From: Oceanobacillus sp. FSL K6-2867
GTDB lineage: Bacteria > Bacillota > Bacilli > Bacillales > Amphibacillaceae
DNA: 64,000 nucleotides
Assembly: GCF_037963145.1 (NCBI RefSeq)
Contig: NZ_CP150144.1
Location: forward strand, 1,364,001-1,428,000
Direction: 5' to 3'
The notes under the pieces are model-generated. The model was not told where the DNA came from and searched no databases. It saw only the letters and a list, made by a program, of their open reading frames with translations. Position numbers and translations under genes: made by a program. Positions 1 to 9,723 of the stretch are shown here, piece after piece (positions within the stretch are counted from its first letter, which is position 1; every line of letters begins with the position of its first letter).

Positions 1-150
1 CTCATCTTTCTCATTTTCCTCTGCATCATTCACTTCTTTACTTGCTTCAGCATCGTCGGTCTTTTGATTCGCATTATCACTGTCGTTCGAACATGCAGCA
101 ATAAATAAACTAATAAATAATACAAACATAATACCTAAAACCTTTTTCAT
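1..150 (-). CDS. Lipoprotein, N-terminal part (runs off the window)
   Basis: The first 50 codons of a minus-strand gene whose 3' end lies outside the window. The product starts MKKVLGIMF, continues with a hydrophobic stretch and the lipobox IAAC at about residue 20, then becomes Asp/Glu/Asn/Lys rich, as in Bacillus membrane-anchored lipoproteins. A GAGGAGG ribosome site lies 15 bases before the ATG but only 9 before an in-frame GTG at 156, so translation may begin two codons earlier. No function can be given. It is followed (151-452) by about 300 bases in which I see no gene. Confidence 0.7.
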   Translation of the reverse strand, partial: MKKVLGIMFVLFISLFIAACSNDSDNANQKTDDAEASKEVNDAEENEKDE

Positions 151-452
151 ACCCACGAATAAATTCCTCCTCTATCTTCGTATATTCCCAATACAGATTA
201 ACGCAATAATCAGTAAATAGATAGATGTCTTAAGGACCAATAATTTTCAGAAAAATAATAGTTCGATTTATCTAGTAATTATTTATCAGCTTGTTTCCAA
301 CCGCTGTATAAAACAGCATTTTTATGGACCTGATGCACATAGTTTATTGTATTTAACAGATATAAGCACATCCAAATCTTGCCATAAAAAAACAAGGCTT
401 TTGACCTAAATTCAATAGCCTTGTAATAAAATAGAATTTCACAATGAATAAT

Positions 453-1091
453 TTATTCTGGGTTATCTAACGAGTAATGCTTAAGGAAATAAACCAGGGC
501 CTGTAATTCAACTGCAAGATCAATATGGTGCACCCGAATATGCTTCGGTACGGTAATCCTGGCAGGGGTAAAGTTAAGAATCCCTGAAATCCCCTTTTCC
601 ACCAGCTTATCGGTTATCACCTGTGCTTCAATTGCTGGAACGGTTAAGATAACGACTTTAATATCATCTAACTTTTCCTCTAAATCATTAATATGATAAA
701 CAGGAACCCCTCCAATATCCGTGCCAACCTTATCTATATCTGCATCAAATGCTGTGGTAATCCGGATATTATTGTTCTTCATAAAGTTATAATGGAGGAA
801 GGCTGTACCTAAGTTTCCCACACCAATTAAAGCAACCTCTGTAACCTCATGCTGGTCCAGGGTACTTCGGAAAAACCCTAATAAATACTCTACATTATAG
901 CCGTATCCCTTTTTTCCCAATGCGCCAAAGTAAGAAAAGTCTCTTCGAATTGTTGCAGAATCCACTTTTACTGCATCACTCAGCTCCTTTGAGGATACTC
1001 GCTTCTTCCCCTGCTGATTTAAGTTGTTAAGAAAACGATAATATAAAGGCAGCCGCTTGGCAGTAGCTTGTGGAATTTTGTTCTGATCCAT
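453..1091 (-). CDS. rex: Redox-sensing transcriptional repressor Rex
   Basis: A 212-residue protein that fits the Rex family (about 210-215 aa). The N-terminal winged helix (about residues 1-80) contains the recognition region [15 protein letters not shown]. The Rossmann fold that follows has the NADH-binding GVGNLG at about residue 90, and the C-terminal helix is used for domain-swapped dimers. Rex represses fermentation and respiration genes when NADH/NAD+ is low. I chose the ATG at 1091 because GAGGAAG lies just upstream; the longer frame to 1109 has no ribosome site. The gene is divergent from the ABC-F gene and a Rex-type operator lies between them, so autoregulation is likely (inference). 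Rex sits beside ydiF-type genes in Bacillus subtilis too. Confidence 0.95.
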   Translation of the reverse strand: MDQNKIPQATAKRLPLYYRFLNNLNQQGKKRVSSKELSDAVKVDSATIRRDFSYFGALGKKGYGYNVEYLLGFFRSTLDQHEVTEVALIGVGNLGTAFLHYNFMKNNNIRITTAFDADIDKVGTDIGGVPVYHINDLEEKLDDIKVVILTVPAIEAQVITDKLVEKGISGILNFTPARITVPKHIRVHHIDLAVELQALVYFLKHYSLDNPE

Positions 1092-1167
1092 CAATCTTCC
1101 TCTTTTCAATCCAATAGTTGTATATAATAAGTTCTTTCCTCTATTTTAACAGAAAACGTCAAATAAG

Positions 1168-1185
1168 TCGTGATATTTTTCACAA
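1168..1185. promoter_or_regulatory. Candidate Rex operator
   Basis: An 18-bp near-palindrome TCGTGATATTTTTCACAA, one base from the known Rex consensus TTGTGA-N6-TCACAA. It lies in the divergent gap between rex (start 1091) and the ABC-F gene (start 1241), so Rex may control itself, the ABC-F gene, or both. Confidence 0.6.
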
Positions 1186-1240
1186 TTCAGTTGCTTCGTC
1201 AAATAACTATCATATACACTGTAAATGGTGGGGTGAAAAA

Positions 1241-3169
1241 ATGATATTAATGCAATTAAACGGAATTTCAAAATCCTTCGGTGCGGAAGAGATTTTATCA
1301 AATATTAAAATAGAAATTAAAGATAAAGATCGTATTGCTATTGTTGGCAGAAATGGTGCAGGTAAGTCAACATTACTTAAAATTATGGCACAAGAATTAT
1401 CGTATGATGAAGGGGAATTTTTCCAACCGAAGGATCTTACATTCGGTTATTTATCTCAGCATATGACGTTAGAGTCAGGAAAAACCATTTGGGATGAGAT
1501 GCTGGATGTGTTCTCCCATTTAAAATCTTTGGAAAAACAGCTTCGAACCTTGGAAAAGGAAATGGAGAAAGCCAACGAATTAACTGGGGAAGAATATGAC
1601 AAAGTACTTAAAGAATACGACAAGCTTCAGCTGGCATATCAGACTAATGGAGGCTATACGTATGAATCAGACATTAGGGCTGTACTTAGTGGGTTAAATT
1701 TTGAGTCCTTTGATTATGGTACACCAATTGCAGAACTTAGTGGTGGACAAAAAACACGTCTTGCCCTAGGAAAATTACTGCTTCAAAAACCACAGCTGCT
1801 TATTCTCGATGAGCCGACCAACCATCTGGATATTGATACATTGTCATGGTTGGAAAACTATCTCGTTAATTATCCTGGCGCCATTGTCATCGTTTCACAC
1901 GATCGGTACTTTCTTGATAAAACAGTTTCCATCGTGTATGAAATATCACGACATAAAACGCGAAAATACCATGGGACATACAGCAAGTACTTGGAGCAAA
2001 AAGCGCTGAATTATGAACAGGAATTAAAGGAATTTGAAAAGCAGCAAACTGAAATTAAAAAAATGGAAGACTTTATCCAGCGGAATATTGTACGTGCTTC
2101 GACTACAAAACGAGCACAAAGCAGGCGGAAGCAGCTTGAAAAAATAGAGCGCCTTGATCGGCCACTAGGTGATGAGTCATCCGCTTCCTTCTCCTTTCAA
2201 ATTAATCGTAGAAGTGGAAATGATGTATTAAAAGTTGAAGAGCTTAGCTTACGTTATGAAAAAGAAGTGAACCCTATTTTTTCCAACATACGACTGGATA
2301 TAAATCGCGGTGACCGTATCGCACTTGTTGGTCCGAATGGTGTAGGGAAAACTACATTACTTAAGGCCATCTTAGGTAGACTGCAAACTGAAAAAGGAAA
2401 CATCCAGCTTGGTACGAATGTGCAAATTGGCTACTATGACCAGGAGCAGGCTGATCTTAATTCCACTAAAACAATTCTCCAGGAATTATGGGATGATTAT
2501 CCTGCCATAAATGAAAAAGATATCCGCACGGTCTTGGGAAACTTCCTTTTTTCCGGTGATGATGTACTGAAACCGGTTCACACATTAAGTGGTGGTGAGA
2601 AAGCAAGACTTGCCCTTGCTAAGCTTAAAATGCAGCAAGCAAATTTCCTTATTATGGATGAGCCTACAAACCATTTGGATATTGATAGTAAAGAAGTGCT
2701 GGAAGCAGCATTAATTGATTTTCCTGGAACGATACTTTTCGTGTCACATGACCGCTATTTTATTAATAAAATAGCTGATCAGGTTGCTGAAATGCAGCGC
2801 GATGGGATTACGATATATCTTGGTGACTATGATTATTATTTGGAAAAGAAAGAAGAAGAAGCAGAAATTGAAAGACTGCAACAGGAAAAGAAGGCAACTG
2901 TCACATCAGAGACAAAGAAGCTCAGCTATAAAGAAGGCAAGCAATTACAAAGTGAAAAACGGAAAATCCAGCGTAGGATTACAGAACTGGAAGAAATGAT
3001 TGAACATAAGGAACTGGAAATTTCACAGTTTGAAGAAGAAATGACCAAACCAGAGGTATATCAAGATCATGAGAAGTCATTGGAACTTACTGTAACTGTG
3101 AGCAAAATAAAGCAAGAGGTTGAACAACTTATGGAGGAATGGACTATGCTTCAGGAGGAGAATAGTTGA
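1241..3169 (+). CDS. ydiF: ABC-F family ATPase (YdiF type)
   Basis: A 642-residue soluble ABC-F protein with two ATPase cassettes and no membrane segments. Cassette 1 has Walker A GRNGAGKST and signature LSGGQKTRLALGK; cassette 2 has GPNGVGKTT and LSGGEKARLALAK. Both have the LDEPTNHLD/MDEPTNHLD Walker B segments. A charged linker separates the cassettes (the P-site tRNA interaction motif in this family), and the last 80 residues are predicted coiled coil. Members act on the ribosome, in translation or antibiotic protection. Length and neighbours match B. subtilis YdiF. The start at 1241 is chosen from GGTGGGG upstream; the frame open to 1118 would cross the Rex operator. A strong hairpin terminator follows. 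Confidence 0.92.
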   Translation: MILMQLNGISKSFGAEEILSNIKIEIKDKDRIAIVGRNGAGKSTLLKIMAQELSYDEGEFFQPKDLTFGYLSQHMTLESGKTIWDEMLDVFSHLKSLEKQLRTLEKEMEKANELTGEEYDKVLKEYDKLQLAYQTNGGYTYESDIRAVLSGLNFESFDYGTPIAELSGGQKTRLALGKLLLQKPQLLILDEPTNHLDIDTLSWLENYLVNYPGAIVIVSHDRYFLDKTVSIVYEISRHKTRKYHGTYSKYLEQKALNYEQELKEFEKQQTEIKKMEDFIQRNIVRASTTKRAQSRRKQLEKIERLDRPLGDESSASFSFQINRRSGNDVLKVEELSLRYEKEVNPIFSNIRLDINRGDRIALVGPNGVGKTTLLKAILGRLQTEKGNIQLGTNVQIGYYDQEQADLNSTKTILQELWDDYPAINEKDIRTVLGNFLFSGDDVLKPVHTLSGGEKARLALAKLKMQQANFLIMDEPTNHLDIDSKEVLEAALIDFPGTILFVSHDRYFINKIADQVAEMQRDGITIYLGDYDYYLEKKEEEAEIERLQQEKKATVTSETKKLSYKEGKQLQSEKRKIQRRITELEEMIEHKELEISQFEEEMTKPEVYQDHEKSLELTVTVSKIKQEVEQLMEEWTMLQEENS

Positions 3170-3198
3170 ACGTTGAAATATAGTCCATTATAATTAAA

Positions 3199-3226
3199 AA
3201 TAGGCAGCTAAACAGCTGCCTATTTT
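3199..3226 (+). terminator. Rho-independent terminator after ydiF
   Basis: Inverted repeat ATAGGCAGCT/AGCTGCCTAT with a 4-base loop followed by a T-run; it ends the ydiF transcript. Confidence 0.85.
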
Positions 3227-3337
3227 GTATCATTTTATGAATGTTATGGAGTGTTTCGAGTGTAAAATCAAACATTGTTGGGAATCAAATATTTAATGAT
3301 GGCTTCATAATTTAAATTTAGTTGGAGGTTACACAAA

Positions 3338-4669
3338 TTGACGATTGCTATCGTTACACTCATTGTGCTTATTTTTCTAAATGCATTTTTTGCTGCGACT
3401 GAAATCGCATTAATTGGATTAAATAGCAATAAAGTAAAACGAAAAGCAGATGAAGGCGACAAAAAGGCTTACATGCTGTATAACCTAATTGCCGAGCCCA
3501 GCCGCTTTTTAAGTACGATTCAAATTGGAATTACCCTTGCAGGATTCCTAGCCAGCGCATTTGCTGCCGATTTCTTTGCAGGTCCATTAGCTCAAACCTT
3601 ATATGAATTGGGAGTTCCAGTAGCCCTCCCTGTTTTGCAAACAATATCAGTGGTTGTTATAACCATTATTCTCTCCTATTTTACGCTTGTATTCGGAGAA
3701 CTCGTTCCGAAGCAGCTTGCACTGCAAAAATCTGAAGCCATTTCAAATTTCGCTGCAAAACCAATTACCTGGCTATTAAGGATTAACTACCCTGTGGTAA
3801 AATTACTCACATTCTCTACAAACACCGTTGTACGTATTTTTGGTGTTGATCCGAATGCAACAAGCGATGAAGCGACAGAGGAAGAAATTCGCATGATGGT
3901 TGATATTGGGGGTGATACAGGAACAATTCAAAAGGCAGAAAAGGTTATGATTCATAATGTCTTTGAGTTTAATGATCGCCAGGTTTCAGACATTATTACA
4001 CACCGAACAGATATGTCTGCCCTTCCAATTGATGCAAGCTTGCAAGAGACTATTGAGCTCATAAATGAAAAAAGATACACGCGATTCCCTGTCTATGAAG
4101 AAGATATTGACCGAATTGTTGGTATCCTTCATGTTAAAGATTTGTTTCACTTTATGACGACGGAAAAATCATTTCATTTAAGCGAGATTATTCGAAAGCC
4201 TCATTTTGTTTTAGAGACGCATCGGGTAGATACGCTTTTTGCAGAGATGCAAAAAAGTAACTCCCATATTGCTATCGTATTGGATGAATATGGGGGAACT
4301 GAAGGTCTAATTACGATAGAGGATATAATTGAAGAAATTGTCGGAGATATTCTTAGTGAGAGTGATGCAGCCGCACCAGAGCAGGAAATTAAGCAGATTG
4401 AATCGAATAAGTACATGATTGACGGAATTACCCATTTATATTTATTAGAGAAGTTTCTCCTAGTAGATCTACCTACCGAGGAATTTGATACGCTAAACGG
4501 ATTTCTGATTGGAGAGATTGGCTATATTCCATCAATCAAAGAAAAACCTGTTATCTCATATAAAAATATTGTCTTTGAAGTAACGGAGGTTGCAGATAAT
4601 CGTATTAAGAAGGTAATTGCAACGATTCATGAAGAAGATATGGACGAAAAAATAGATGAAGAGAGCTAA
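3338..4669 (+). CDS. CNNM/CorC (HlyC) family membrane protein
   Basis: A 443-residue protein of the family called hemolysin-like or CNNM/CorC in databases. It has an N-terminal DUF21 membrane domain with about four hydrophobic segments (1-190), a paired CBS domain (about 205-330, including FPVYEEDIDRIVGILHVKDL and the acidic IEDIIEEIVGDI), and a C-terminal CorC_HlyC domain (about 350-430). Relatives act in Mg2+/Co2+ efflux or Mg2+ homeostasis; the hemolysin name is historical. Translation starts at a TTG preceded by TTGGAGG, since no ATG lies nearby. Single gene, followed by a strong terminator that also faces rodA. Confidence 0.88.
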   Translation: MTIAIVTLIVLIFLNAFFAATEIALIGLNSNKVKRKADEGDKKAYMLYNLIAEPSRFLSTIQIGITLAGFLASAFAADFFAGPLAQTLYELGVPVALPVLQTISVVVITIILSYFTLVFGELVPKQLALQKSEAISNFAAKPITWLLRINYPVVKLLTFSTNTVVRIFGVDPNATSDEATEEEIRMMVDIGGDTGTIQKAEKVMIHNVFEFNDRQVSDIITHRTDMSALPIDASLQETIELINEKRYTRFPVYEEDIDRIVGILHVKDLFHFMTTEKSFHLSEIIRKPHFVLETHRVDTLFAEMQKSNSHIAIVLDEYGGTEGLITIEDIIEEIVGDILSESDAAAPEQEIKQIESNKYMIDGITHLYLLEKFLLVDLPTEEFDTLNGFLIGEIGYIPSIKEKPVISYKNIVFEVTEVADNRIKKVIATIHEEDMDEKIDEES

Positions 4670-4673
4670 CAGT

Positions 4674-4710
4674 AAAAAAAGCAGTATCGTTATAGCGATA
4701 CTGCTTTTTT
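4674..4710. terminator. Bidirectional terminator between CorC-like gene and rodA
   Basis: Long stem AAAAAAGCAGTATCG/CGATACTGCTTTTTT with T-runs on both strands, placed between two convergent genes. Confidence 0.85.
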
Positions 4711-4733
4711 GCCTTTTAAGCGAGTGCTCAAGA

Positions 4734-5906
4734 TTATTTAAATAAATAATCATTTTGAATACTATATTCCACTGCAACACGATAGATTACCCCTAAACCA
4801 AGCATCGTCGACATAACCGAGCTCCCTCCATAACTAACAAGCAGTAGTGGGATACCAGTTATCGGCATAATTCCAAGCGTCATTCCGATATTTTGAAATA
4901 CGTGAATCAATAACAGACTTAAGAAGCCATAGCAGAAAAACGTTCCAAACGGAGAGTGCTTATAAATACTCAATCCTAGTGTAACTAATTTATAGAGCAG
5001 CATAAAATACAAAAATATAACAAGCGCACTTCCAATGAAACCGAAGCTCTCCCCGATTACCGAAAAGATAAAATCGGTATGTGCTTCCGGATAATTCACC
5101 TCTAAGCTTCCCATGCCTTTTCCAAATAATTGTCCAGATCCTAAAGCCATGTAAGCACGATCAAAGTGAAAGGTTGCATCACTAGACTGCTGAGATGGAT
5201 CAAACCACGTAAGAATACGGTCTACTTGATACGGCTTAATCCCAATTAACTCCTGTGCTAATGCAGGAAATTTAATAATAAACCCAATAACAGCTGCTCC
5301 TGCAGCAGAGATAATAACTATTAAACTCATAATAATTTTCCAGTTGATTCCTGATAATATAATTAACATACCAGAGATAAATAAGTAAACCATCGCTGTT
5401 CCAAAGTCAGGCTGCAGTAAAATTAATCCGACTGGAATACCTGTGAATAATAAGATTTTCGCTAATAAGAAGGTATCACTTTTTAAGGTGCTTGCTTCAT
5501 ATTTAGACTTATGCTTACTAATCACCGCAGATAGAAAAAGGATGGTTGTTACTTTCGTAAATTCTGCCGGCTGAAGCGATAATCCTGGTAATGTAAACCA
5601 GCTTTTTGCCCCATTTATCGTTCGAGCAATTGAATCAGGACTTATTAACAGCAAAATAAGTACGAATATGCTAATTCCATATATATAAATACTCGCTTTC
5701 TGCAGCTGTTCCAAATCAAGAAACTGAATTGCAGCAACGATACATACTCCAATCGTAAACCAAACAATCTGCTTCAGCACAAAGTTTTCACCTTCATATT
5801 GCTCTAGTTGCTGTGCATTGTATACAGAAAGTAAACTGACACATACGAACAGAACAAATAAAGTGACTATATCCGTTTGCATATAATACGATTGCTTTTT
5901 ATTCAT
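4734..5906 (-). CDS. rodA: FtsW/RodA/SpoVE family peptidoglycan polymerase (RodA-like)
   Basis: A 390-residue polytopic protein with about ten hydrophobic segments. It carries the SEDS-family signature region GAKSWFTLPGLSLQPAEFTK in the first extracellular/TM section and the conserved GMTLGIMPITGIPLLLVSYGGSS near the C-terminus. SEDS proteins are peptidoglycan glycosyltransferases working with class B penicillin-binding proteins; RodA serves side-wall elongation. Length favours RodA, but SpoVE/FtsW paralogues cannot be fully excluded without a tree. It is monocistronic, lies downstream of tsaD on the same strand, and is separated from it by the DnaA-box cluster. Confidence 0.85.
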   Translation of the reverse strand: MNKKQSYYMQTDIVTLFVLFVCVSLLSVYNAQQLEQYEGENFVLKQIVWFTIGVCIVAAIQFLDLEQLQKASIYIYGISIFVLILLLISPDSIARTINGAKSWFTLPGLSLQPAEFTKVTTILFLSAVISKHKSKYEASTLKSDTFLLAKILLFTGIPVGLILLQPDFGTAMVYLFISGMLIILSGINWKIIMSLIVIISAAGAAVIGFIIKFPALAQELIGIKPYQVDRILTWFDPSQQSSDATFHFDRAYMALGSGQLFGKGMGSLEVNYPEAHTDFIFSVIGESFGFIGSALVIFLYFMLLYKLVTLGLSIYKHSPFGTFFCYGFLSLLLIHVFQNIGMTLGIMPITGIPLLLVSYGGSSVMSTMLGLGVIYRVAVEYSIQNDYLFK

Positions 5907-5961
5907 TATAGCATCACCAAATTTCTTCCCCGCTTATTTCAAACCTTTAGATATCTCTAAG

Positions 5962-6124
5962 TTATCCACATGATAAACAAGAGATAAAAGCTCAAAACAA
6001 GGTTATTAACAAAGTTATACACATTATCCACAAAAACATCACTTTTTTATTAACAGTCTTCTCCACAATTAAACTGTAAGTTTTTAGTGCTAATACACTA
6101 AATTATCCACAACCATGTGAATAA
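5962..6124. promoter_or_regulatory. DnaA-box cluster between tsaD and rodA
   Basis: Three exact TTATCCACA boxes (5962-5970, 6024-6032, 6103-6111) and three near matches (TTATACACA 6015-6023, TTCTCCACA 6059-6067, reverse TGTGAATAA 6116-6124) within 163 bp of AT-rich intergenic DNA. DnaA-box clusters outside oriC titrate DnaA or regulate genes. I recall that one near gcp (tsaD) was described in B. subtilis, which would make this conserved. No replication genes are adjacent, so it is not oriC. Confidence 0.75.
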
Positions 6125-6131
6125 CCTGTGT

Positions 6132-7142
6132 TTATTTCAATAACAGCGATGCATTTGCATTTAAGTCAAGTCCAGAACGTCTTCCTTGTTCAAAAGCAAT
6201 CGTTCCTGCAGCAGCTATCATTGCAGCATTATCTGTACATAATTTAATATCAGGAATGAGTAGTGGGATATCTGTTTCGGAAAAAGCGACTTCCAGCTCT
6301 TTTCTCAATCCTTTATTTGCAGCGACACCACCAGCAACAATTACCTGGTTAACATTATACTCTTTAGCAGCTCTCAATGTCTTTGTTGTCAGCACTTCAA
6401 CAATACTAGCCTGAAAGCTTGCAGCAATATCTTCATTTTTCAACGTTTCGCCACGCTGCTTGGCATTATGAATTTTATTTATAACTGCAGATTTCAATCC
6501 GCTAAAACTAAAATCGTAGCTTCCTTCTTCTAACCACGCTCTTGGAAAGTCAATTGTCTCCTCCCCAATTGCAGCTAATTGGTCGATATGCGGTCCACCT
6601 GGATATGGCAAATTAAGCATGCGTGCTACTTTGTCATAGGCTTCACCTGCCGCATCGTCTCGGGTCTCTCCAATTAATTCATAGGATCCATGCTCTCGCA
6701 TCAAGACAAGCTCTGTGTGCCCCCCAGAAACAATCAATGCTAATAATGGAAACTCAAAATCCTTTTCCAATCGATTTGCATAAATATGTCCAGCAATATG
6801 ATGAACACCAACTAACGGCTTTTGTTTTGCAAAGGACAGTGCCTTCGCTGAATTTACACCAACTAGTAATGCACCTACAAGCCCTGGTCCTTCTGTAACA
6901 GCAATTGCATCAATATTGTCCCAGGTTATATCGGTATTTTCAAATGCTTCTTCCAGAACGACTGTCATTTGCTCTACATGATGTCTTGAAGCAATTTCAG
7001 GAACGACTCCGCCAAATCGCTTATGACTCTCAATTTGTGAGGCGACTACATTTGTCATTATTTCTGTACCATTTCTTACAATCGCTACTGCTGTTTCATC
7101 ACAGCTTGTTTCGATTCCAAGTATAATTGTATCTTTTTTCAT
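6132..7142 (-). CDS. tsaD: tRNA N6-adenosine threonylcarbamoyltransferase TsaD
   Basis: A 336-residue ASKHA-fold protein. Visible family features are [16 protein letters not shown] at the N-terminus, the metal-binding HHIAGHIYA (two His about residue 110), [13 protein letters not shown], and [10 protein letters not shown] near the C-terminus. It transfers the threonylcarbamoyl group to A37 of ANN-decoding tRNAs together with TsaB and TsaE, both encoded just upstream. The start is the ATG that overlaps the rimI stop (ATGA, 7139-7142), with GGGTG upstream. The GTG at 7157 lies inside rimI and is less likely. Confidence 0.97.
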   Translation of the reverse strand: MKKDTIILGIETSCDETAVAIVRNGTEIMTNVVASQIESHKRFGGVVPEIASRHHVEQMTVVLEEAFENTDITWDNIDAIAVTEGPGLVGALLVGVNSAKALSFAKQKPLVGVHHIAGHIYANRLEKDFEFPLLALIVSGGHTELVLMREHGSYELIGETRDDAAGEAYDKVARMLNLPYPGGPHIDQLAAIGEETIDFPRAWLEEGSYDFSFSGLKSAVINKIHNAKQRGETLKNEDIAASFQASIVEVLTTKTLRAAKEYNVNQVIVAGGVAANKGLRKELEVAFSETDIPLLIPDIKLCTDNAAMIAAAGTIAFEQGRRSGLDLNANASLLLK

Positions 7143-7597
7143 TTTAAATTCACCCACATAACGATAGCATCTTCTTGATTATCTGTATAGTAATTTTTTC
7201 GTATCCCACCTGGCACAAGTCCAAACTTCCGATATAGACGTTGAGCTGGAATATTGGATTGCCTTACTTCTAATGATAAACGTTCTACACCTAATTGCAA
7301 TGCATATTGGATGGTATATCCAAAAAGCTTCTCTCCAAGCTTATGCCCTCTAAATTGAGGCATAATAGCGATGTTCGTAATTTGCGCATCATCGATAACA
7401 ATCCATGTTCCAATATAACCGATAACCTCACCATTTAATTGTAAAACAAAATAATGTGCATGTTTGTTATCAAGGAGCTCCTGGTAGAATATATCTGTTG
7501 TCCATGGTGTTGTAAAAGACGCACGCTCTACCTCCATTACTTGATCTACATCAGAGACCTCCATTTTCCGTATCACACATTTAGCCATGGTTTTCAT
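7139..7597 (-). CDS. rimI: Ribosomal protein bS18 N-acetyltransferase RimI-like
   Basis: A 152-residue GNAT acetyltransferase. The acetyl-CoA loop is visible as [11 protein letters not shown] (about residue 85), and the C-terminal [19 protein letters not shown] is characteristic of RimI/YdiD. The gene overlaps tsaB by 17 bases and tsaD by 4, implying translational coupling in the thiL-tsaE-tsaB-rimI-tsaD operon. Two starts are possible, 7597 and 7588; the longer begins MKTM, resembling the B. subtilis protein. The actual substrate in Gram-positives is less certain than in E. coli. Confidence 0.92.
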   Translation of the reverse strand: MKTMAKCVIRKMEVSDVDQVMEVERASFTTPWTTDIFYQELLDNKHAHYFVLQLNGEVIGYIGTWIVIDDAQITNIAIMPQFRGHKLGEKLFGYTIQYALQLGVERLSLEVRQSNIPAQRLYRKFGLVPGGIRKNYYTDNQEDAIVMWVNLK

Positions 7598-8288
7598 TTT
7601 CCTTCTGTGCCTTTAACCAATTCGCTTCTGCTTCTGCTAAACGTAAATAATTAGGTGTTAATGTATGTGCTGGTTCTGAATTCTTTGTTAAACCTGCAAG
7701 CCCTAAATGTCCTGCCTGCGGAATATGGTATGGTCCCTCTGGAATAATTGCTCTTTCACCTAATGTCTGTTTAATCATTTCTTTATAAACGGCAATATCT
7801 GGACTTAAAAAAAGAACGTCTGTCTTTTGTTCCTGTAATGTATGAAGAACATTTTCCATTAATAAATTTTTTTCTTCAGAAACCAGCTCTAACTGATTAT
7901 TTTTCCATTGGTATAAGCCGGTAAACACTAATCCACGTCTAGCATCAAAAAAAGGACAGATTACTCCATCAAAGAACCTTCCTTGATAGGAAAGAACCTC
8001 TAAGCTTGAAACACCTACTATAGGTATGTTTAGAGCCCATGCCATTGTTTTCGCTGTCGAGACTCCAATTCGGACACCAGTATAGGATCCGGGCCCTTTT
8101 GCAACAACAATTTTACCTAAGTCCTCCGGCTTCAACGATACTTCCTTTATTAACTTCTCTATCGCTGGCATTAAACGAACCGAATGGTTTTTAGAAAGAT
8201 TCGTCGTCATTTCTCCAATAATCTGATCGTCCTTTAGTAAGGATACACCAAGAACTTGATTGGAAGTATCTATTGCAAGTATATTCAT
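7581..8288 (-). CDS. tsaB: tRNA threonylcarbamoyladenosine biosynthesis protein TsaB
   Basis: A 235-residue inactive ASKHA homologue that scaffolds TsaD. The N-terminus NILAIDTSNQVLGVSL and KGPGSYTGVRIG (about residues 65-76) are diagnostic. It lies between tsaE and rimI on the same strand with an 11-base gap after tsaE, as in the B. subtilis ydiA-E operon. Confidence 0.95.
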   Translation of the reverse strand: MNILAIDTSNQVLGVSLLKDDQIIGEMTTNLSKNHSVRLMPAIEKLIKEVSLKPEDLGKIVVAKGPGSYTGVRIGVSTAKTMAWALNIPIVGVSSLEVLSYQGRFFDGVICPFFDARRGLVFTGLYQWKNNQLELVSEEKNLLMENVLHTLQEQKTDVLFLSPDIAVYKEMIKQTLGERAIIPEGPYHIPQAGHLGLAGLTKNSEPAHTLTPNYLRLAEAEANWLKAQKENENHG

Positions 8289-8299
8289 TCCCGTAACTC

Positions 8300-8749
8300 C
8301 TAACTTATCAATTCATTCATAATCTCTTCAAAATGCGCACTTGAAGGTGTAAATTCAAGTATTCTTTTGTCCTCATCTATATAGCCAATTCTAATTGCTA
8401 AACGCTCGTTTGGCAAAAACTCCTCAATGAATTGGGCCCACTCAACAACTGTTATTCCATCACCATGAAAATATTCTTCAAATCCAATATCTTCATCAGA
8501 ATGTTCAAGTCGGTATACATCCATATGATATAAAGGAAGTACTCCCTCATATTCTTTTATAATCGTAAATGTAGGACTGCTGATATTACGCTTAATCCCA
8601 AGTCCTTTCGCCAATCCTTTTGTGAAGGTTGTTTTACCAGCGCCCAATTCACCTTCCAATGTTATAACATCTCCAGGACCGAGCAATGCTGCAAGCTTTT
8701 CTGCAATTAGCTGTGTCTCTTCTACTGTATTTGTCTGAATTTGTCCCAT
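8300..8749 (-). CDS. tsaE: tRNA threonylcarbamoyladenosine biosynthesis ATPase TsaE
   Basis: A 149-residue P-loop ATPase with Walker A EGELGAGKTTFTKG at about residue 35, SSPTFTIIKEY and the acidic segment EWAQFIEEFLP. It energises the TsaB-TsaD complex in t6A synthesis. It sits 8 bases after thiL and 11 before tsaB, so it is co-transcribed. Confidence 0.95.
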   Translation of the reverse strand: MGQIQTNTVEETQLIAEKLAALLGPGDVITLEGELGAGKTTFTKGLAKGLGIKRNISSPTFTIIKEYEGVLPLYHMDVYRLEHSDEDIGFEEYFHGDGITVVEWAQFIEEFLPNERLAIRIGYIDEDKRILEFTPSSAHFEEIMNELIS

Positions 8750-8757
8750 TTACTCAC

Positions 8758-9723
8758 CTACTTTAAATGTGTATAACCCTTTTTTTCTAATAGGATAGAC
8801 TTATCTTGCTGCTTTAAAATAACCTTGCCGTACTGGCCAGTTTCCGCAACCTTACCGATTTTAGTAACCCTTGTATTCGTCAATTCTCCAATTCGCTGAA
8901 CCTCTTTCCACTCTTTTGCAGGTATAGTACCTAACAGTTCAAAATCTTCTCCACCAAACAGCTTCCATTTTTCTTGCATTTTCAATGGAAACTGAATAAA
9001 TGAGTCCCTTGTTGGAATCTCGGGTTCATTCAATAGAAGGGTAGCTTTTGATGCCTCGGCAATTTCATTTGCCTCACTCGCTATTCCATCACTAATATCA
9101 TTTAAAGTTACGCGAACTAAGTGATCTAAACTGGCTGCAAAAGAAACACGAGGAGTTGGCATTCTATGTCTATTTATATAATAGGAAGCTTCCTTATAAT
9201 TATCAGAATGGGTTAAAATATGTAGCCCTGCTCCTGAATCACCTAATGTTCCAGTTACAAAAACAATATCACCTGACTGTGCTGTATTTCGATATCGAGC
9301 CTTATCTTTCATCGTAAAACCTATTACTGTAATGGAAATACAAAGTTCCTTGCCAGATACCGTATCTCCACCTATTAGATCCATGTTGTAATTTTGCGCT
9401 ATGTGACGCATTCCATTAAAAATTTGTAATAGTTCTTCCTGCGCCCAGCCTTTTGGAATTACAATTGATACAAGGTAAAAGGCAGGTGCAGCTCCCATTG
9501 CTGCCAAGTCACTGATGTTTGCAGCAAGCGCACGATAGCCTGCATGAAAAAGTGACATTGTCTCTTTTGAAAAATGTACACCCTCGACAAATGTATCTAC
9601 AGCAGAAACAATATTTTGTGATAATGAACTAAAAACAGCTGCATCATCACCAATTCCTTTAATTAAGGATGATTGCTTATACGTATGTTGCTTTATTGAA
9701 TCTATAAAAGAGAATTCGTCCAT
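8758..9723 (-). CDS. thiL: Thiamine-monophosphate kinase ThiL
   Basis: A 321-residue protein of the AIR-synthase/PurM fold. Visible features are GIGDDAAVF near residue 25, NISDLAAMGAAP, GGDTVSGKEL and the C-terminal GGEDFELLGTI. It phosphorylates thiamine monophosphate to the pyrophosphate. First gene of the thiL-tsaEB-rimI-tsaD operon. The ATG at 9723 follows GGTGATAGAT; the ATG at 9735 has no ribosome site. The 280 bases upstream (to 10002) hold no recognisable gene. Confidence 0.95.
   Translation of the reverse strand: MDEFSFIDSIKQHTYKQSSLIKGIGDDAAVFSSLSQNIVSAVDTFVEGVHFSKETMSLFHAGYRALAANISDLAAMGAAPAFYLVSIVIPKGWAQEELLQIFNGMRHIAQNYNMDLIGGDTVSGKELCISITVIGFTMKDKARYRNTAQSGDIVFVTGTLGDSGAGLHILTHSDNYKEASYYINRHRMPTPRVSFAASLDHLVRVTLNDISDGIASEANEIAEASKATLLLNEPEIPTRDSFIQFPLKMQEKWKLFGGEDFELLGTIPAKEWKEVQRIGELTNTRVTKIGKVAETGQYGKVILKQQDKSILLEKKGYTHLK

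Noticed and set aside
5962..6124. Chromosomal origin oriC
   Set aside because: DnaA boxes are present, but dnaA, dnaN and other origin genes are absent.
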